Made by a program: the position numbers and the translations under genes. DNA of 64,000 nucleotides from Burkholderiales bacterium (GTDB taxonomy: Bacteria; Pseudomonadota; Gammaproteobacteria; Burkholderiales; Casimicrobiaceae), in contig CAJPFI010000006.1 in NCBI GenBank assembly GCA_905339295.1, positions 248,001 to 312,000 on the forward strand, given 5' to 3'. The notes beneath the pieces are model-generated. The model was not told the DNA's origin and made no database searches. It was given only the letters and a program-made list of their open reading frames with translations. Shown piece by piece: positions 23,589-31,015 of this stretch (its first letter is position 1; each line of letters begins with the position of its first letter).

Positions 23589-24047
23589 ATGCAGATCGCA
23601 CGCTGGCTGCACCTGATGGGTGTCGTCGTGTGGGTCGGCGGCATGTTCTTCGCGCACCTCGCGTTGCGCCCGGCGGCGCAGTCGCTGCCGCCGCCGGTCC
23701 GCCTGCCGCTCCTCGCCGCGACGCTCTCGCGCTTCTTCGCGTGGGCCGGCATCGCCGTCCTCGCGATCCTCGCGAGCGGGGTCTGGCTCGCGGAAGCCAT
23801 GGGCGGCTTTCGCGGGGCCGGCGGCGCGATCCACGCGATGACCGCTATCGGCGTCGCGATGGCGGCGGTCTATGGCTACGTCGTGTCCGTGCCCTACCGC
23901 CGCCTGCGCGACGCCGTCGCGGAAGGCAAGTGGGAGGCCGCCGCTCCCGCCATGGCCACGATCCGAAGGCTCGTCGGGCTGAACCTCCTGCTCGGCGTCT
24001 CCACGATCGCGGTAGCCGTCCTGGGCCGCTCCCCGCTGGTGCCGTGA
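23589..24047 (+). CDS. CopD-like four-helix membrane protein
   Basis: 152 residues with about four transmembrane segments (~5-25, 48-70, 80-100, 128-148). The start MQIARWLHLMGVVVWVGGMFFAHL has the early His and WVGG pattern of the CopD/DUF2269-like inner-membrane family. A TAGAAT element at 23557-23562 is a plausible -10, with the start 26 bases downstream of it. It overlaps the next gene, mobB, by GTGA (24044-24047). A copper or haem-related membrane role is possible; function is not established. Confidence 0.65.
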   Translation: MQIARWLHLMGVVVWVGGMFFAHLALRPAAQSLPPPVRLPLLAATLSRFFAWAGIAVLAILASGVWLAEAMGGFRGAGGAIHAMTAIGVAMAAVYGYVVSVPYRRLRDAVAEGKWEAAAPAMATIRRLVGLNLLLGVSTIAVAVLGRSPLVP

Positions 24048-24571
24048 ATCGCGCGACGCGCGTCTTCGGATTTGCCGGCTGGTCGGGCAGCGGCAAGACC
24101 ACGCTCATCGAGCGCGTGATCCCCCGGCTCGTCGACCGGGGCCTCTCGGTGTCGCTGATCAAGCACGCGCACCACGCGTTCGACGTCGACCACGCGGGCA
24201 AGGACAGCCACCGGCATCGCGAGGCGGGTTGCGTCGAGGTGCTGGTGACCTCCGCCCGGCGCTGGGCGCTCATGCACGAGCTGCGCGGCGCGGACGAGCT
24301 CAGGCTGGCCGGCGCGCTCGCCAGGCTCTCGCCATGCGACCTCGTGCTGGTCGAGGGCTACAAGCGCTCGGCGCTGCCCAAGCTCGAGATCCACCGCGCG
24401 GGGCTCGGCAAGCCCTGGCTCCACCCGGACGATCCGCATATCGTCGCGATCGCTTCCGACGAGGCGCCAGGACCCTCGGCCGCGGGCCGGCCGCACTTCG
24501 CCCTCGACGCGATTGACGCGATCGCAACGTTCGTGGAGGCCCACGCGCGGCCCGCGCGGCCGGACGATTGA
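24044..24571 (+). CDS. mobB: Molybdopterin-guanine dinucleotide biosynthesis adaptor MobB
   Basis: 175 residues, GTG start inside the stop of the CopD-like gene. P-loop GTPase that assists MobA in attaching GMP to molybdopterin. Visible: Walker A GWSGSGKTT at ~10-18, the switch-like KHAHHAFDVDHAGKDSHRHR in two parts, VTSARRWALMHE, and DLVLVEGYK near ~100. Length and motifs are normal for MobB. moaD and moaE lie 0.9 kb downstream, separated by an outer-membrane-barrel gene, so molybdenum cofactor genes are loosely grouped here; mobA and moeA are not in the window. Confidence 0.88.
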   Translation: MNRATRVFGFAGWSGSGKTTLIERVIPRLVDRGLSVSLIKHAHHAFDVDHAGKDSHRHREAGCVEVLVTSARRWALMHELRGADELRLAGALARLSPCDLVLVEGYKRSALPKLEIHRAGLGKPWLHPDDPHIVAIASDEAPGPSAAGRPHFALDAIDAIATFVEAHARPARPDD

Positions 24572-24675
24572 CGCGGGGCGGGGTCGAGGCGTAGGGTGAA
24601 CTCGGGAGGCAATGCGTGGACCAAGGCGTACGCGGCCAAGGTTCCGGGGACGGTCGAAGCCTCTGGTAAAAAATC

Positions 24676-25332
24676 ATGGTTAATCAACAGCTTGCAATGA
24701 TCGCCGTGGCGGCGCTCATCGGGGCCGGCGCGGTCGTGCCGGCCTCGGCGCAGTCGCGCGACGGCTTCTACGGCGGGATCGCGATCCTCGAGCGCGGGGC
24801 GGTCCGGTCCGGGATCTCGATGGGACCGGCGGTGGCCAACGGCCCCCTTGCCGCCACGCCGGACGAAGGCGCGGCGCGGCAAAGCGTCTTCGGCGGGTAC
24901 CGCTGGCCCAACGATCTCTCGATCGAAGCCGCGCTCGCGCGAAGCGAAAGCTATGCACTGCGCCCGTTGGGCGCGGAGACGCCCGGCGGCGTCGGGCTGA
25001 TGCTCGGCAGCCGCGACGAGTCGGCCGCGCGGGCCGCGTGGAACGTCGATGTGGTCGGCAGCTACACGTTCCTGCGCACGTTCGCGCTGTACGGGCGCGT
25101 CGGCTACGCGCAGTCCGAAGTCGCGCCCGCGGCGGTCGGCAACCTGCTCGCGGGCGAGGTCCGGCGGACGCGCGAAGGGGTGAACTACGGGCTGGGCCTG
25201 CGCTACGACGTCAGCCGCGCGCTCGGCCTCAACCTCGAGTACACGCGCTTCGGGCGCTTCGCGTTCGAGAGCGCCGGCGGCACGCTCCCGGAGAACGATC
25301 AGGTCCGACTCGGCCTGCAGTTGCGCTTCTGA
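24676..25332 (+). CDS. Outer-membrane beta-barrel protein
   Basis: 218 residues. Signal peptide ~1-26 ending ASAQ. The mature protein has alternating hydrophobic strands (YGGIAILERG, VFGGYRWPNDLSIEAALARS, NVDVVGSYTFLRTFALYGRVGYAQSE, NYGLGLRYDVSRALGLNLEYTRF) and ends RLGLQLRF with a terminal Phe. That is typical of an OmpA/OmpW-like 8-stranded barrel with the BAM recognition C-terminus. The start codon is preceded by an unusually A-rich stretch for this genome (GGTAAAAAATC). Function is not known; homologous barrels are often annotated only by fold. Confidence 0.7.
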   Translation: MVNQQLAMIAVAALIGAGAVVPASAQSRDGFYGGIAILERGAVRSGISMGPAVANGPLAATPDEGAARQSVFGGYRWPNDLSIEAALARSESYALRPLGAETPGGVGLMLGSRDESAARAAWNVDVVGSYTFLRTFALYGRVGYAQSEVAPAAVGNLLAGEVRRTREGVNYGLGLRYDVSRALGLNLEYTRFGRFAFESAGGTLPENDQVRLGLQLRF

Positions 25333-25473
25333 GCGGGCAGGGTTCCGGGCGCCTGGCGGACGCCCCCCGGGCCGGTCGACCGGCGCCTGCCCCCGCGTCG
25401 GCCCCATGCGGCGGGTGGTGCATGCCGCGCGGCGATCGCCAGTCGCCCGCCGCCCGCTCTGCTATCGTTACGC

Positions 25474-25758
25474 ATGATGCGCGGCGCTCCCGACTCTCAG
25501 GTCTCCGTCGTCCGGCTCGTCTACCTCGCGCGCCTGCGCGAGGCGCTGGGCGCGTCGCACGAGCGCTACGCCGTCGATGGCGCGACGACCGTCGGTGCGA
25601 TCCGCGAGACGCTGCGCACGCGCGGCGGCGCATGGGAAAGCGAGCTCGCGCCGGGACGCGCGCTGCGTGTCGCGGTGAACCACGATCTCGCCACCGCGGA
25701 CACGCCGGTCGCGCCGGGCGACGAAGTCGCGTTCTTCCCGCCGGTCACGGGAGGCTGA
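25474..25758 (+). CDS. moaD: Molybdopterin synthase sulfur-carrier subunit MoaD
   Basis: 94 residues, slightly longer than the usual ~81 because of an N-terminal extension; VRLVYLARLREALG begins the ubiquitin-like fold at about residue 13. It ends FPPVTGG, the C-terminal Gly-Gly that is adenylylated and thiocarboxylated. Works with MoaE to convert precursor Z (cPMP) to molybdopterin. A second ATG directly follows the first. There is no clear Shine-Dalgarno; a TATCGT box at 25463-25468 could make a nearly leaderless transcript. moaE starts 5 bp after the stop. Confidence 0.88.
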   Translation: MMRGAPDSQVSVVRLVYLARLREALGASHERYAVDGATTVGAIRETLRTRGGAWESELAPGRALRVAVNHDLATADTPVAPGDEVAFFPPVTGG

Positions 25759-25763
25759 ACCCC

Positions 25764-26213
25764 ATGTCCGTGCGCGTGCAGACCGGCCCGTTCGATGCGC
25801 AGGCGGAGGCCGATGCGCTGCGCGCCGGCGACCTCGAGGTCGGCGCGGTCGTCACGTTCGTCGGCACGGTGCGCGACCTGAACGACGGCGACGCGGTCGC
25901 GACGCTCGAGCTCGAGCACTACCCGGGAATGACCGAGAAGGCGCTCACGACGATCGTCGACGAGGCGCGCGCGCGGTTCGACGTGCGCGGCGTGCGCGTG
26001 ATCCACCGCGTCGGCCTGCTCGCGCCGGGCGACCCGATCGTGCTCGTCGTCGTCACGGGCAGGCATCGCGGCGACGCATTCGACGCGTGCCGGTTCGTGA
26101 TGGACTACCTGAAGACGCGCGCGCCGTTCTGGAAGAGGGAGCGCACGCCCGAAGGCGAGCGCTGGGTCGAGGCGCGCGCCGCCGACGACGAGGCCGCGGA
26201 GCGCTGGCGCTGA
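25764..26213 (+). CDS. moaE: Molybdopterin synthase catalytic subunit MoaE
   Basis: 149 residues. Takes the MoaD thiocarboxylate and inserts sulfur into cPMP. Family landmarks: GAVVTFVGTVRD at ~29-40, LELEHYPGMTEK, IHRVGLLAPGDPIVLV, SGRHR-like VTGRHRGDAFDAC, and the catalytic Lys-bearing YLKTRAPFWKRE near residue 120. The gene is placed five bases after moaD and must be in its operon. Length is normal for MoaE. Confidence 0.9.
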   Translation: MSVRVQTGPFDAQAEADALRAGDLEVGAVVTFVGTVRDLNDGDAVATLELEHYPGMTEKALTTIVDEARARFDVRGVRVIHRVGLLAPGDPIVLVVVTGRHRGDAFDACRFVMDYLKTRAPFWKRERTPEGERWVEARAADDEAAERWR

Positions 26214-26348
26214 GCGGCCGCACCCAAGCGGCCTGACCTCTTGACCGGTTCGGCCATCCGGCCGACGATGCGGCTTTCCTCGCGAGCGCTTGCGCGCCCG
26301 TCGGCGCGCGCCACGGTCCGGTGTCGTATCCCTCGCACTCGCTCCCGC

Positions 26349-27275
26349 ATGCCGTCCGCCGCCTTGATCGCCCTCGACTGGGGCACGACCCGAGCCCGCG
26401 CCTACCGGCTCGGCGCGGACGGGCGGGTGCTGGCCACGCGCAGCGGCGCGCTCGGCGTCCAGCGCCTGGCGGGGCGCACGTTCCCCGCGGCGCTCGCTGA
26501 GCTCGTCGGCGACTGGCACGACGACCCCGCCCCCCGGCTCGCGTGCGGCATGGTCGGCAGCCGGCAGGGCTGGCGCGAGGCGCCCTACGTCGCCTGTCCC
26601 GCGTCGCTCGACCGGCTCTCGCAGGGGCTGGTCGCGACCGAGGCCGGCGAGATCGAGATCGTTCCCGGCCTGTCGACCCGGGACGCCGCGGGCATGCCGG
26701 ACGTGATGCGCGGCGAGGAGACGCAGATTCTCGGCGCGCTGCCGGTCGACGCGCCGCGTACGCTCGTGGCGCTTCCCGGCACGCACTCGAAGTGGGCGCG
26801 CGTCGAACGCGGTACCGTGCTCGACTTCGCGACGTACATGACCGGGGAGCTGCACGATGTGCTGGTCCGGCACACGATCCTCGGGCGGTCCGCCGACGGC
26901 GCGCCGTCGGTCGATCCGGAGGGCGCGTTCTCGCGCGGGGTGAAGCGCGGACTCTGGTCCGGCGGGTTCATGCACGACATCTTCGGCGCGCGCACGCACG
27001 TGCTGATGGGCGAGCTCGCGCCGGGCGATGTCGCCGAGTGGCTGTCGGGCGTCCTGATCGGGCGCGAGATCCGCGTCGCGCGCACCTGGGCGCAACGCGC
27101 GGGCGACGACGCGTCGCGCGTGCTGGTCGTCGGCGACGACGCGCTGGCCACGCGCTACCTGCGTGCGCTCGCGCAATGCGACGTCGAAGCGCGCCGGGGA
27201 CCGCCCGATGCGGCCGCGACCGGTCTCTTTCGCATCGCCGGCGCCAGCGGAAGGTTGGCCACGTCGACCCCATGA
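26349..27275 (+). CDS. dgoK: 2-dehydro-3-deoxygalactonokinase
   Basis: 308 residues. DgoK phosphorylates 2-keto-3-deoxy-galactonate with ATP in the De Ley-Doudoroff galactonate pathway. ASKHA-like N-terminus LIALDWGTTRARAYRL at ~6-21, ACGMVGSRQGWREAPYV mid-N, PGTHSKWARV near ~142, and FMTGEL-like YMTGELHDVL. The start at 26349 was picked because the fold begins 5 residues later; the frame upstream is basic low-complexity. It overlaps the aldolase gene by ATGA. The pair dgoK-dgoA is a known operon arrangement. Confidence 0.87.
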   Translation: MPSAALIALDWGTTRARAYRLGADGRVLATRSGALGVQRLAGRTFPAALAELVGDWHDDPAPRLACGMVGSRQGWREAPYVACPASLDRLSQGLVATEAGEIEIVPGLSTRDAAGMPDVMRGEETQILGALPVDAPRTLVALPGTHSKWARVERGTVLDFATYMTGELHDVLVRHTILGRSADGAPSVDPEGAFSRGVKRGLWSGGFMHDIFGARTHVLMGELAPGDVAEWLSGVLIGREIRVARTWAQRAGDDASRVLVVGDDALATRYLRALAQCDVEARRGPPDAAATGLFRIAGASGRLATSTP

Positions 27276-27901
27276 CCCTCGCCGACTTCCTGTCGCCGCT
27301 GCCGCTCGTCGCGGTGCTGCGCGGCATCACGCCCCCCGAGGTGCCCGGCGTCGCCGACGTGCTGACCGGCGCGGGCTTCCGCGTCCTGGAAGTCACGCTC
27401 AACTCGCCGAAGCCGTTCGAGAGCATTCGCGCGCTCGCCGCGCGCTGCGGAGACGCGTGCCTGGTCGGCGCCGGCACGGTGCTCGATCCCGCCGACGTCG
27501 CGCGCGTGCGCGATGCCGGCGGCCGCCTCATCGTGATGCCGCACGCCGACGTCGCGGTGATCCGCGAGGCGAAGCGGCAGGGGCTCGTGTGCATTCCGGG
27601 CGTGGCGACACCGACCGAGGCGTTCTCGGCGCTGGCGGCGGGCGCGGACGCGCTCAAGATGTTCCCGGCGGAGGCGCTGCCGCCGGCGGCGCTGAAGGCG
27701 TGGCGCGCGGTGCTGCCGAAGGACACGCTGGTGTTCGCGGTCGGCGGCATGCGGCCCGACAACCTGCTGCCGTACCGCCAGGCGGGCGCCGATGGATTCG
27801 GGACCGGCTCGGCCCTCTACCAGCCGGGCGCCACGGCCGACGCGGTGCGCGACGCGGCGATGGCGTATGCTCGCGGCGTCGGCGCGCTGCCGAGGCGATG
27901 A
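27272..27901 (+). CDS. dgoA: 2-keto-3-deoxy-6-phospho-galactonate/gluconate aldolase
   Basis: 209 residues. Class I aldolase that splits KDPGal (or KDPG) to pyruvate and glyceraldehyde 3-phosphate. Residues seen: VAVLRGITPPE, catalytic Glu in LEVTLNSP (~43), GAGTVLDPADV, and Schiff-base Lys in ALKMFPAE (~130), then VGGM and GFGTGSALY for the phosphate site. Pairing with dgoK, by ATGA overlap, favours the galactonate-type substrate, but a KdgK-like kinase gene lies downstream too, so it may accept both epimers. Confidence 0.87.
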   Translation: MTLADFLSPLPLVAVLRGITPPEVPGVADVLTGAGFRVLEVTLNSPKPFESIRALAARCGDACLVGAGTVLDPADVARVRDAGGRLIVMPHADVAVIREAKRQGLVCIPGVATPTEAFSALAAGADALKMFPAEALPPAALKAWRAVLPKDTLVFAVGGMRPDNLLPYRQAGADGFGTGSALYQPGATADAVRDAAMAYARGVGALPRR

Positions 27902-28075
27902 TCGTGCGCGGCGCGACCGGCAGCGGAGACGACGCGCGGCGAACGGCGGCGCACGCGCGCGCCAAGGGGGAGACGATGGGGCGTCACGCATGCGACGGCC
28001 GTTGCGCCGCGATCGGCATGGCGATCGGGTCGTCGCGCGGCGCTTGTCTCCGCGAGAGGTAACGGGACGTCGACC

Positions 28076-29005
28076 GTGCAGCGCTACGACCTCGTGGCGA
28101 TCGGCGAGCCGCTGATCGAGTTCAACCAGGCGCGCGGCGAGGATCCGCGCGCGTGGCGCCAGGGCTGCGGCGGCGACACGTCGAACGTGGCGATCGCGGC
28201 CGCGCGGCTGGGCGCGCGAGTCGCGTACGTGACGCGGCTGGGCGACGACGCGTTCGGGCGGCAGTTCCGCGCGCTGTGGTCCGCGGAGGGGATCGCGCTC
28301 GATGGCGTGGAGACGGACGCGGAGGCGCCGACCGGCGTCTACTTCGTCACGCACGGGCCGTCGGGGCACGCGTTCGCCTACCTGCGCGCGGGGTCCGCCG
28401 CGAGCCGGCTCGCGCCGTCGAACCTGCCGCTCGGCGTGATCCGGGCCGCGCGCGCGTTGCACGTGTCGGGCATCAGCCAGGCGATCTCGACGTCGGCGTG
28501 CGACGCGGTGTTCGCCGCGATCGCGACGGCGCGCGAGTGTGGCGCGCGGGTCTTCTACGATCCGAACCTGCGACCGAAGCTGTGGCCGCGCGAGCGGGCG
28601 CGCGCGATCGCGCTCGCCACGATCGCGCTGTCCGACTGGTGCCTGCCGTCGCTCGAGGATGCGGAGTGGGCGTTCGGCGCCGGCGAGCCGGACGCGGTGA
28701 TCGACGCCTGCCGGCGCGCCGGTGCGCGCGGCGTCGTGTACAAGCGCGGCGCCGACGGCTGCGTGATCGACGACGGGCGCACGCGCGTCGCGATCGCCGC
28801 GCACCGCGTGACGAGCGTCGACGCGACCGGCGCGGGCGACTGCTTCGACGGGGCGTTCGCGGCGCGGCTCGCCGCGGGAGACGAGGCCGTGACGGCCGCG
28901 CGCTACGCCAACGCCGCCGCGGCGATCGCGACGACCGGCTACGGCGCCGTCGATCCGCTCCCGCGGCCGCGCGACGTCGAGTCGCAGCTCATGCAGGCGG
29001 CCTGA
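28076..29005 (+). CDS. kdgK: PfkB-family sugar kinase, likely 2-keto-3-deoxygluconate kinase
   Basis: 309 residues, GTG start with a GAGAGG site ~10 bases upstream. Ribokinase fold: N-terminal signature GCGGDTSNVAIAAARLGARV (~38-57) and C-terminal DATGAGDCFDGAFAARL with the catalytic Asp (~253). Residues YDPNLRPKLWP mid-protein and the AIGEPLIEFNQ start are typical of KdgK-like enzymes. It would phosphorylate 2-keto-3-deoxygluconate at C6 for the aldolase encoded upstream. Substrate is inferred from neighbours; other PfkB substrates are possible. The 174-bp gap to the aldolase gene holds no clear gene. Confidence 0.78.
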   Translation: MQRYDLVAIGEPLIEFNQARGEDPRAWRQGCGGDTSNVAIAAARLGARVAYVTRLGDDAFGRQFRALWSAEGIALDGVETDAEAPTGVYFVTHGPSGHAFAYLRAGSAASRLAPSNLPLGVIRAARALHVSGISQAISTSACDAVFAAIATARECGARVFYDPNLRPKLWPRERARAIALATIALSDWCLPSLEDAEWAFGAGEPDAVIDACRRAGARGVVYKRGADGCVIDDGRTRVAIAAHRVTSVDATGAGDCFDGAFAARLAAGDEAVTAARYANAAAAIATTGYGAVDPLPRPRDVESQLMQAA

Positions 29006-29013
29006 CGCATGCG

Positions 29014-29757
29014 ATGAGCGCGACGTTCCGCGACGACCTCTTCGCCGGGCGCGTGGTGCTCGTGACCGGTGGCACCAGCGGCATCGGCGCCGGCATCGCC
29101 GACGCGTTCGCGGAACTGGGCGCCGTCGTGACCGCGACGGGCGCCACGCCGGGCGAGGTCGACGCCGCGCGCTCGCAGCCCGGCTTCCGGCTGCGCGACG
29201 CGCTCGCGCTCGACGTGCGCGACGACGCGGCGGTCCGCGGACTGATCGCGGACCTCCCGCGCCTCGACGTGCTGGTCAACTGCGCGGGAGTGATCCGGCG
29301 CGACACCGAGCACGACCCGGAGGTGTTCGCCGACACGGTCGCGATCAACCTGACCGGCACGATGCGCTGCTGCACGCACGCGCGGACGCGGCTCGCCGCG
29401 GCGCGCGGCGCGATCGTCAACATCGCGTCGATCCTGTCGATCTTCGGCGCGCCCCGCGCCCCCGGCTACTCGGCGAGCAAGGGGGGCATCGTGCAGCTGA
29501 CGCGTTCGCTCGCGATCGCGTACGCCGGTGAAGGCATCCGCGTGAACGCGATCGCGCCCGGCTGGGTGCGCACGCCGCTCACGCAGGCTCTGCAGGACGA
29601 CGCGCAGCGCAGCGCGGCGATCGCCACGCGCACGCCGATGCGGCGCTGGGCGGAGCCCGCCGACGTCGCGGGCGCCGCCGTGTTCCTCGCGTCGCCCGCC
29701 GCCGGGTTCGTCACCGGCGCGCTGCTGCCGGTCGACGGCGGCTACCACGTGAGCTGA
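29014..29757 (+). CDS. SDR-family NAD(P)-dependent oxidoreductase
   Basis: 247 residues. Classical short-chain dehydrogenase: cofactor motif TGGTSGIGAG (~17-26), NCAG (~89), catalytic Ser in NIASILS and YSASK Tyr/Lys (~152-156), then PGWVRTPLT. It begins 8 bp after the sugar kinase, so it is in the same transcript. Candidate reactions in such clusters are oxidation of an aldose or a ketodeoxy acid (KduD-like, 2-keto-3-deoxy-L-fuconate or galactose dehydrogenase-like). The specific substrate cannot be read from sequence. Confidence 0.8.
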   Translation: MSATFRDDLFAGRVVLVTGGTSGIGAGIADAFAELGAVVTATGATPGEVDAARSQPGFRLRDALALDVRDDAAVRGLIADLPRLDVLVNCAGVIRRDTEHDPEVFADTVAINLTGTMRCCTHARTRLAAARGAIVNIASILSIFGAPRAPGYSASKGGIVQLTRSLAIAYAGEGIRVNAIAPGWVRTPLTQALQDDAQRSAAIATRTPMRRWAEPADVAGAAVFLASPAAGFVTGALLPVDGGYHVS

Positions 29758-29775
29758 TTCGGACGGGGAGGGGCG

Positions 29776-30018
29776 ATGGCGCTCAACACCGCGATCCGGC
29801 ACCTGAAGTCCGGCAACTGGCAGAAGGCGCACGCCGTCGTGCAGAACGACGCGTCCGAACTCGGTTGCTGGGCGCACGGCATCGTCCACATGATCGAAGG
29901 CGACCTGCCCAACGCGCGCTACTGGTACCGGCGCGCCGGGCGAACGTTCCCGCGCACGCACGAGCCGTCCGCCGAGATCGACGCGCTCGTGGCGGCGTGG
30001 AAGAAGGAGACCGAATGA
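29776..30018 (+). CDS. Small TPR-like conserved hypothetical protein
   Basis: 80 residues, ATG preceded by GGGGAGGGG. The sequence is helical, with a pattern like one and a half tetratricopeptide repeats (LKSGNWQKAHAVVQN, then AHGIVHMIEGDLPNARYWYRRAG). It is Trp/Tyr-rich and not low-complexity, which argues that it is a real gene. The stop overlaps the start of the cupin gene by ATGA. I do not recognise a characterised family. Its tight placement between the SDR and the cupin suggests a partner or scaffold role in this pathway; this is inference. Confidence 0.7.
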   Translation: MALNTAIRHLKSGNWQKAHAVVQNDASELGCWAHGIVHMIEGDLPNARYWYRRAGRTFPRTHEPSAEIDALVAAWKKETE

Positions 30019-30572
30019 CGGCGCGACCGCGGCGACCCGGTGGCCGCCCCGGGGCCGGCGCGCCCCCCGGGGGGACGCGGGCGGAGCTCGGGTCGGGGGG
30101 GCCGCCTGCCATCGTTCCCGAGATCGCCGAGGCGGCCCTGCCCGACGACGAGCGCGTCTGGGTGCCGCAGTCTCCCGACGTGTGGTTCCGGCCGCTCCTG
30201 CTCAACACCGTGTCGGGCGGCTGGTGCAACCTGCTGCGCGTGCGGCGCGCGGGCGTGCTCTCGCGCCACCGCCACCCGATGGTCGTGACCGGCTACGTGA
30301 TCAGGGGGCGCTGGCGCTACCTCGAGCACGACTGGGTCGCGGAGACCGGCAGCTTCGTCTACGAACCGCCGGGCGAGATCCACACGCTCGCCGTGCCCGA
30401 CGACTGTCCGGAGATGATCACGTTCTTCAACATCAGCGGCGCGATGATCTACGTCGACGAGCACGGGAGCACGACCGGCTACGAGGACGTCTGGACGAAG
30501 ATCGACATGTGCCGCCGCCACTACGCCGAGTGCGGCCTGGGCGAGCGCTACGTCGACCGCTACGTTCGGTGA
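30015..30572 (+). CDS. Cupin, 2,4'-dihydroxyacetophenone dioxygenase-like
   Basis: 185 residues. After a Gly/Pro/Arg-rich leader of ~30 residues comes a single cupin: LSRHRHPMVVTGYVIRG gives the His-rich first motif, EPPGEIHTLAVPDD the second, and FFNISGAMIYVDE follows. The pattern matches the 2,4'-dihydroxyacetophenone dioxygenase family as I know it, whose characterised members cleave a C-C bond with iron. In this neighbourhood it could instead act on a sugar-acid intermediate. It starts within the stop of the TPR-like gene. The leader may indicate a later true start, but no better codon with a ribosome site is visible. Confidence 0.7.
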   Translation: MTARPRRPGGRPGAGAPPGGTRAELGSGGPPAIVPEIAEAALPDDERVWVPQSPDVWFRPLLLNTVSGGWCNLLRVRRAGVLSRHRHPMVVTGYVIRGRWRYLEHDWVAETGSFVYEPPGEIHTLAVPDDCPEMITFFNISGAMIYVDEHGSTTGYEDVWTKIDMCRRHYAECGLGERYVDRYVR

Positions 30573-30588
30573 CGCGCCGCCTGCCCCG

Positions 30589-30594
30589 TATAAT
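30589..30594 (+). promoter_or_regulatory. -10 box (TATAAT) of crcB, leaderless arrangement
   Basis: A perfect TATAAT ends six bases before the crcB ATG, so the expected start of transcription (seven bases past the last T) falls on the A of the start codon. No convincing -35 hexamer lies 16-18 bp upstream, and no Shine-Dalgarno precedes the ATG. Confidence 0.5.
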
Positions 30595-30600
30595 CGCGCG

Positions 30601-30981
30601 ATGTACGCCGGATTCGCCGCCGTCGGCCTCGGCGCCGTGCTGGGCGCGTGGCTGCGCTGGGGACTGTCGATCTGGCTCAACCCGCGCCTGCCGCTGTTCC
30701 CGCTCGGCACGCTCGTCGCGAACCTGGCCGGTGGCTACCTCGTCGGCTTCGCCGTCGCCTGGTTCGCGGCGAGGCACGACTTGCCACCCGAGGTGAGGCT
30801 GTTCGCGATCACCGGCTTCCTGGGCGGCCTCACGACGTTCTCGACGTTCTCGGCGGAAGTGGTCGAGCTCATGCTGCGCGGCGACCTCGGCAGCGGCGCG
30901 CTGCTCGCGTTCGCGCATCTCGCCGGCTCGCTCCTGCTCACGCTCGCGGGCTTCGCCACGTTCCGCCTGCTCGCGGGCTGA
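30601..30981 (+). CDS. crcB: Fluoride ion exporter CrcB/Fluc
   Basis: 126 residues with four transmembrane helices, the normal length for a single Fluc chain that works as an antiparallel dimer. Diagnostic residues: GAVLGAWLRWGLS at the start, GTLVANLAGGYLVGF (pore Asn and Gly), and ITGFLGGLTTFSTFSAEV carrying the Phe-box and Thr/Ser pore residues. It exports cytoplasmic fluoride. There is no fluoride riboswitch in the 28 bp upstream; a TATAAT box there would make a leaderless mRNA. Confidence 0.92.
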   Translation: MYAGFAAVGLGAVLGAWLRWGLSIWLNPRLPLFPLGTLVANLAGGYLVGFAVAWFAARHDLPPEVRLFAITGFLGGLTTFSTFSAEVVELMLRGDLGSGALLAFAHLAGSLLLTLAGFATFRLLAG

Positions 30982-31015
30982 CCCCGCCGCATCACGCATC
31001 CACGAGGAGCTCCGC

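Noticed and set aside
27898-28062. A 54-codon frame starting in an ATGA overlap with the aldolase stop
   Set aside because: It is Arg/Ala/Gly-rich, has no recognisable fold or ribosome site and ends just before the kinase leader; likely chance.
30573-30600. Possible fluoride riboswitch before crcB
   Set aside because: Only 28 bp separate the genes and no fluoride-aptamer motif is present.
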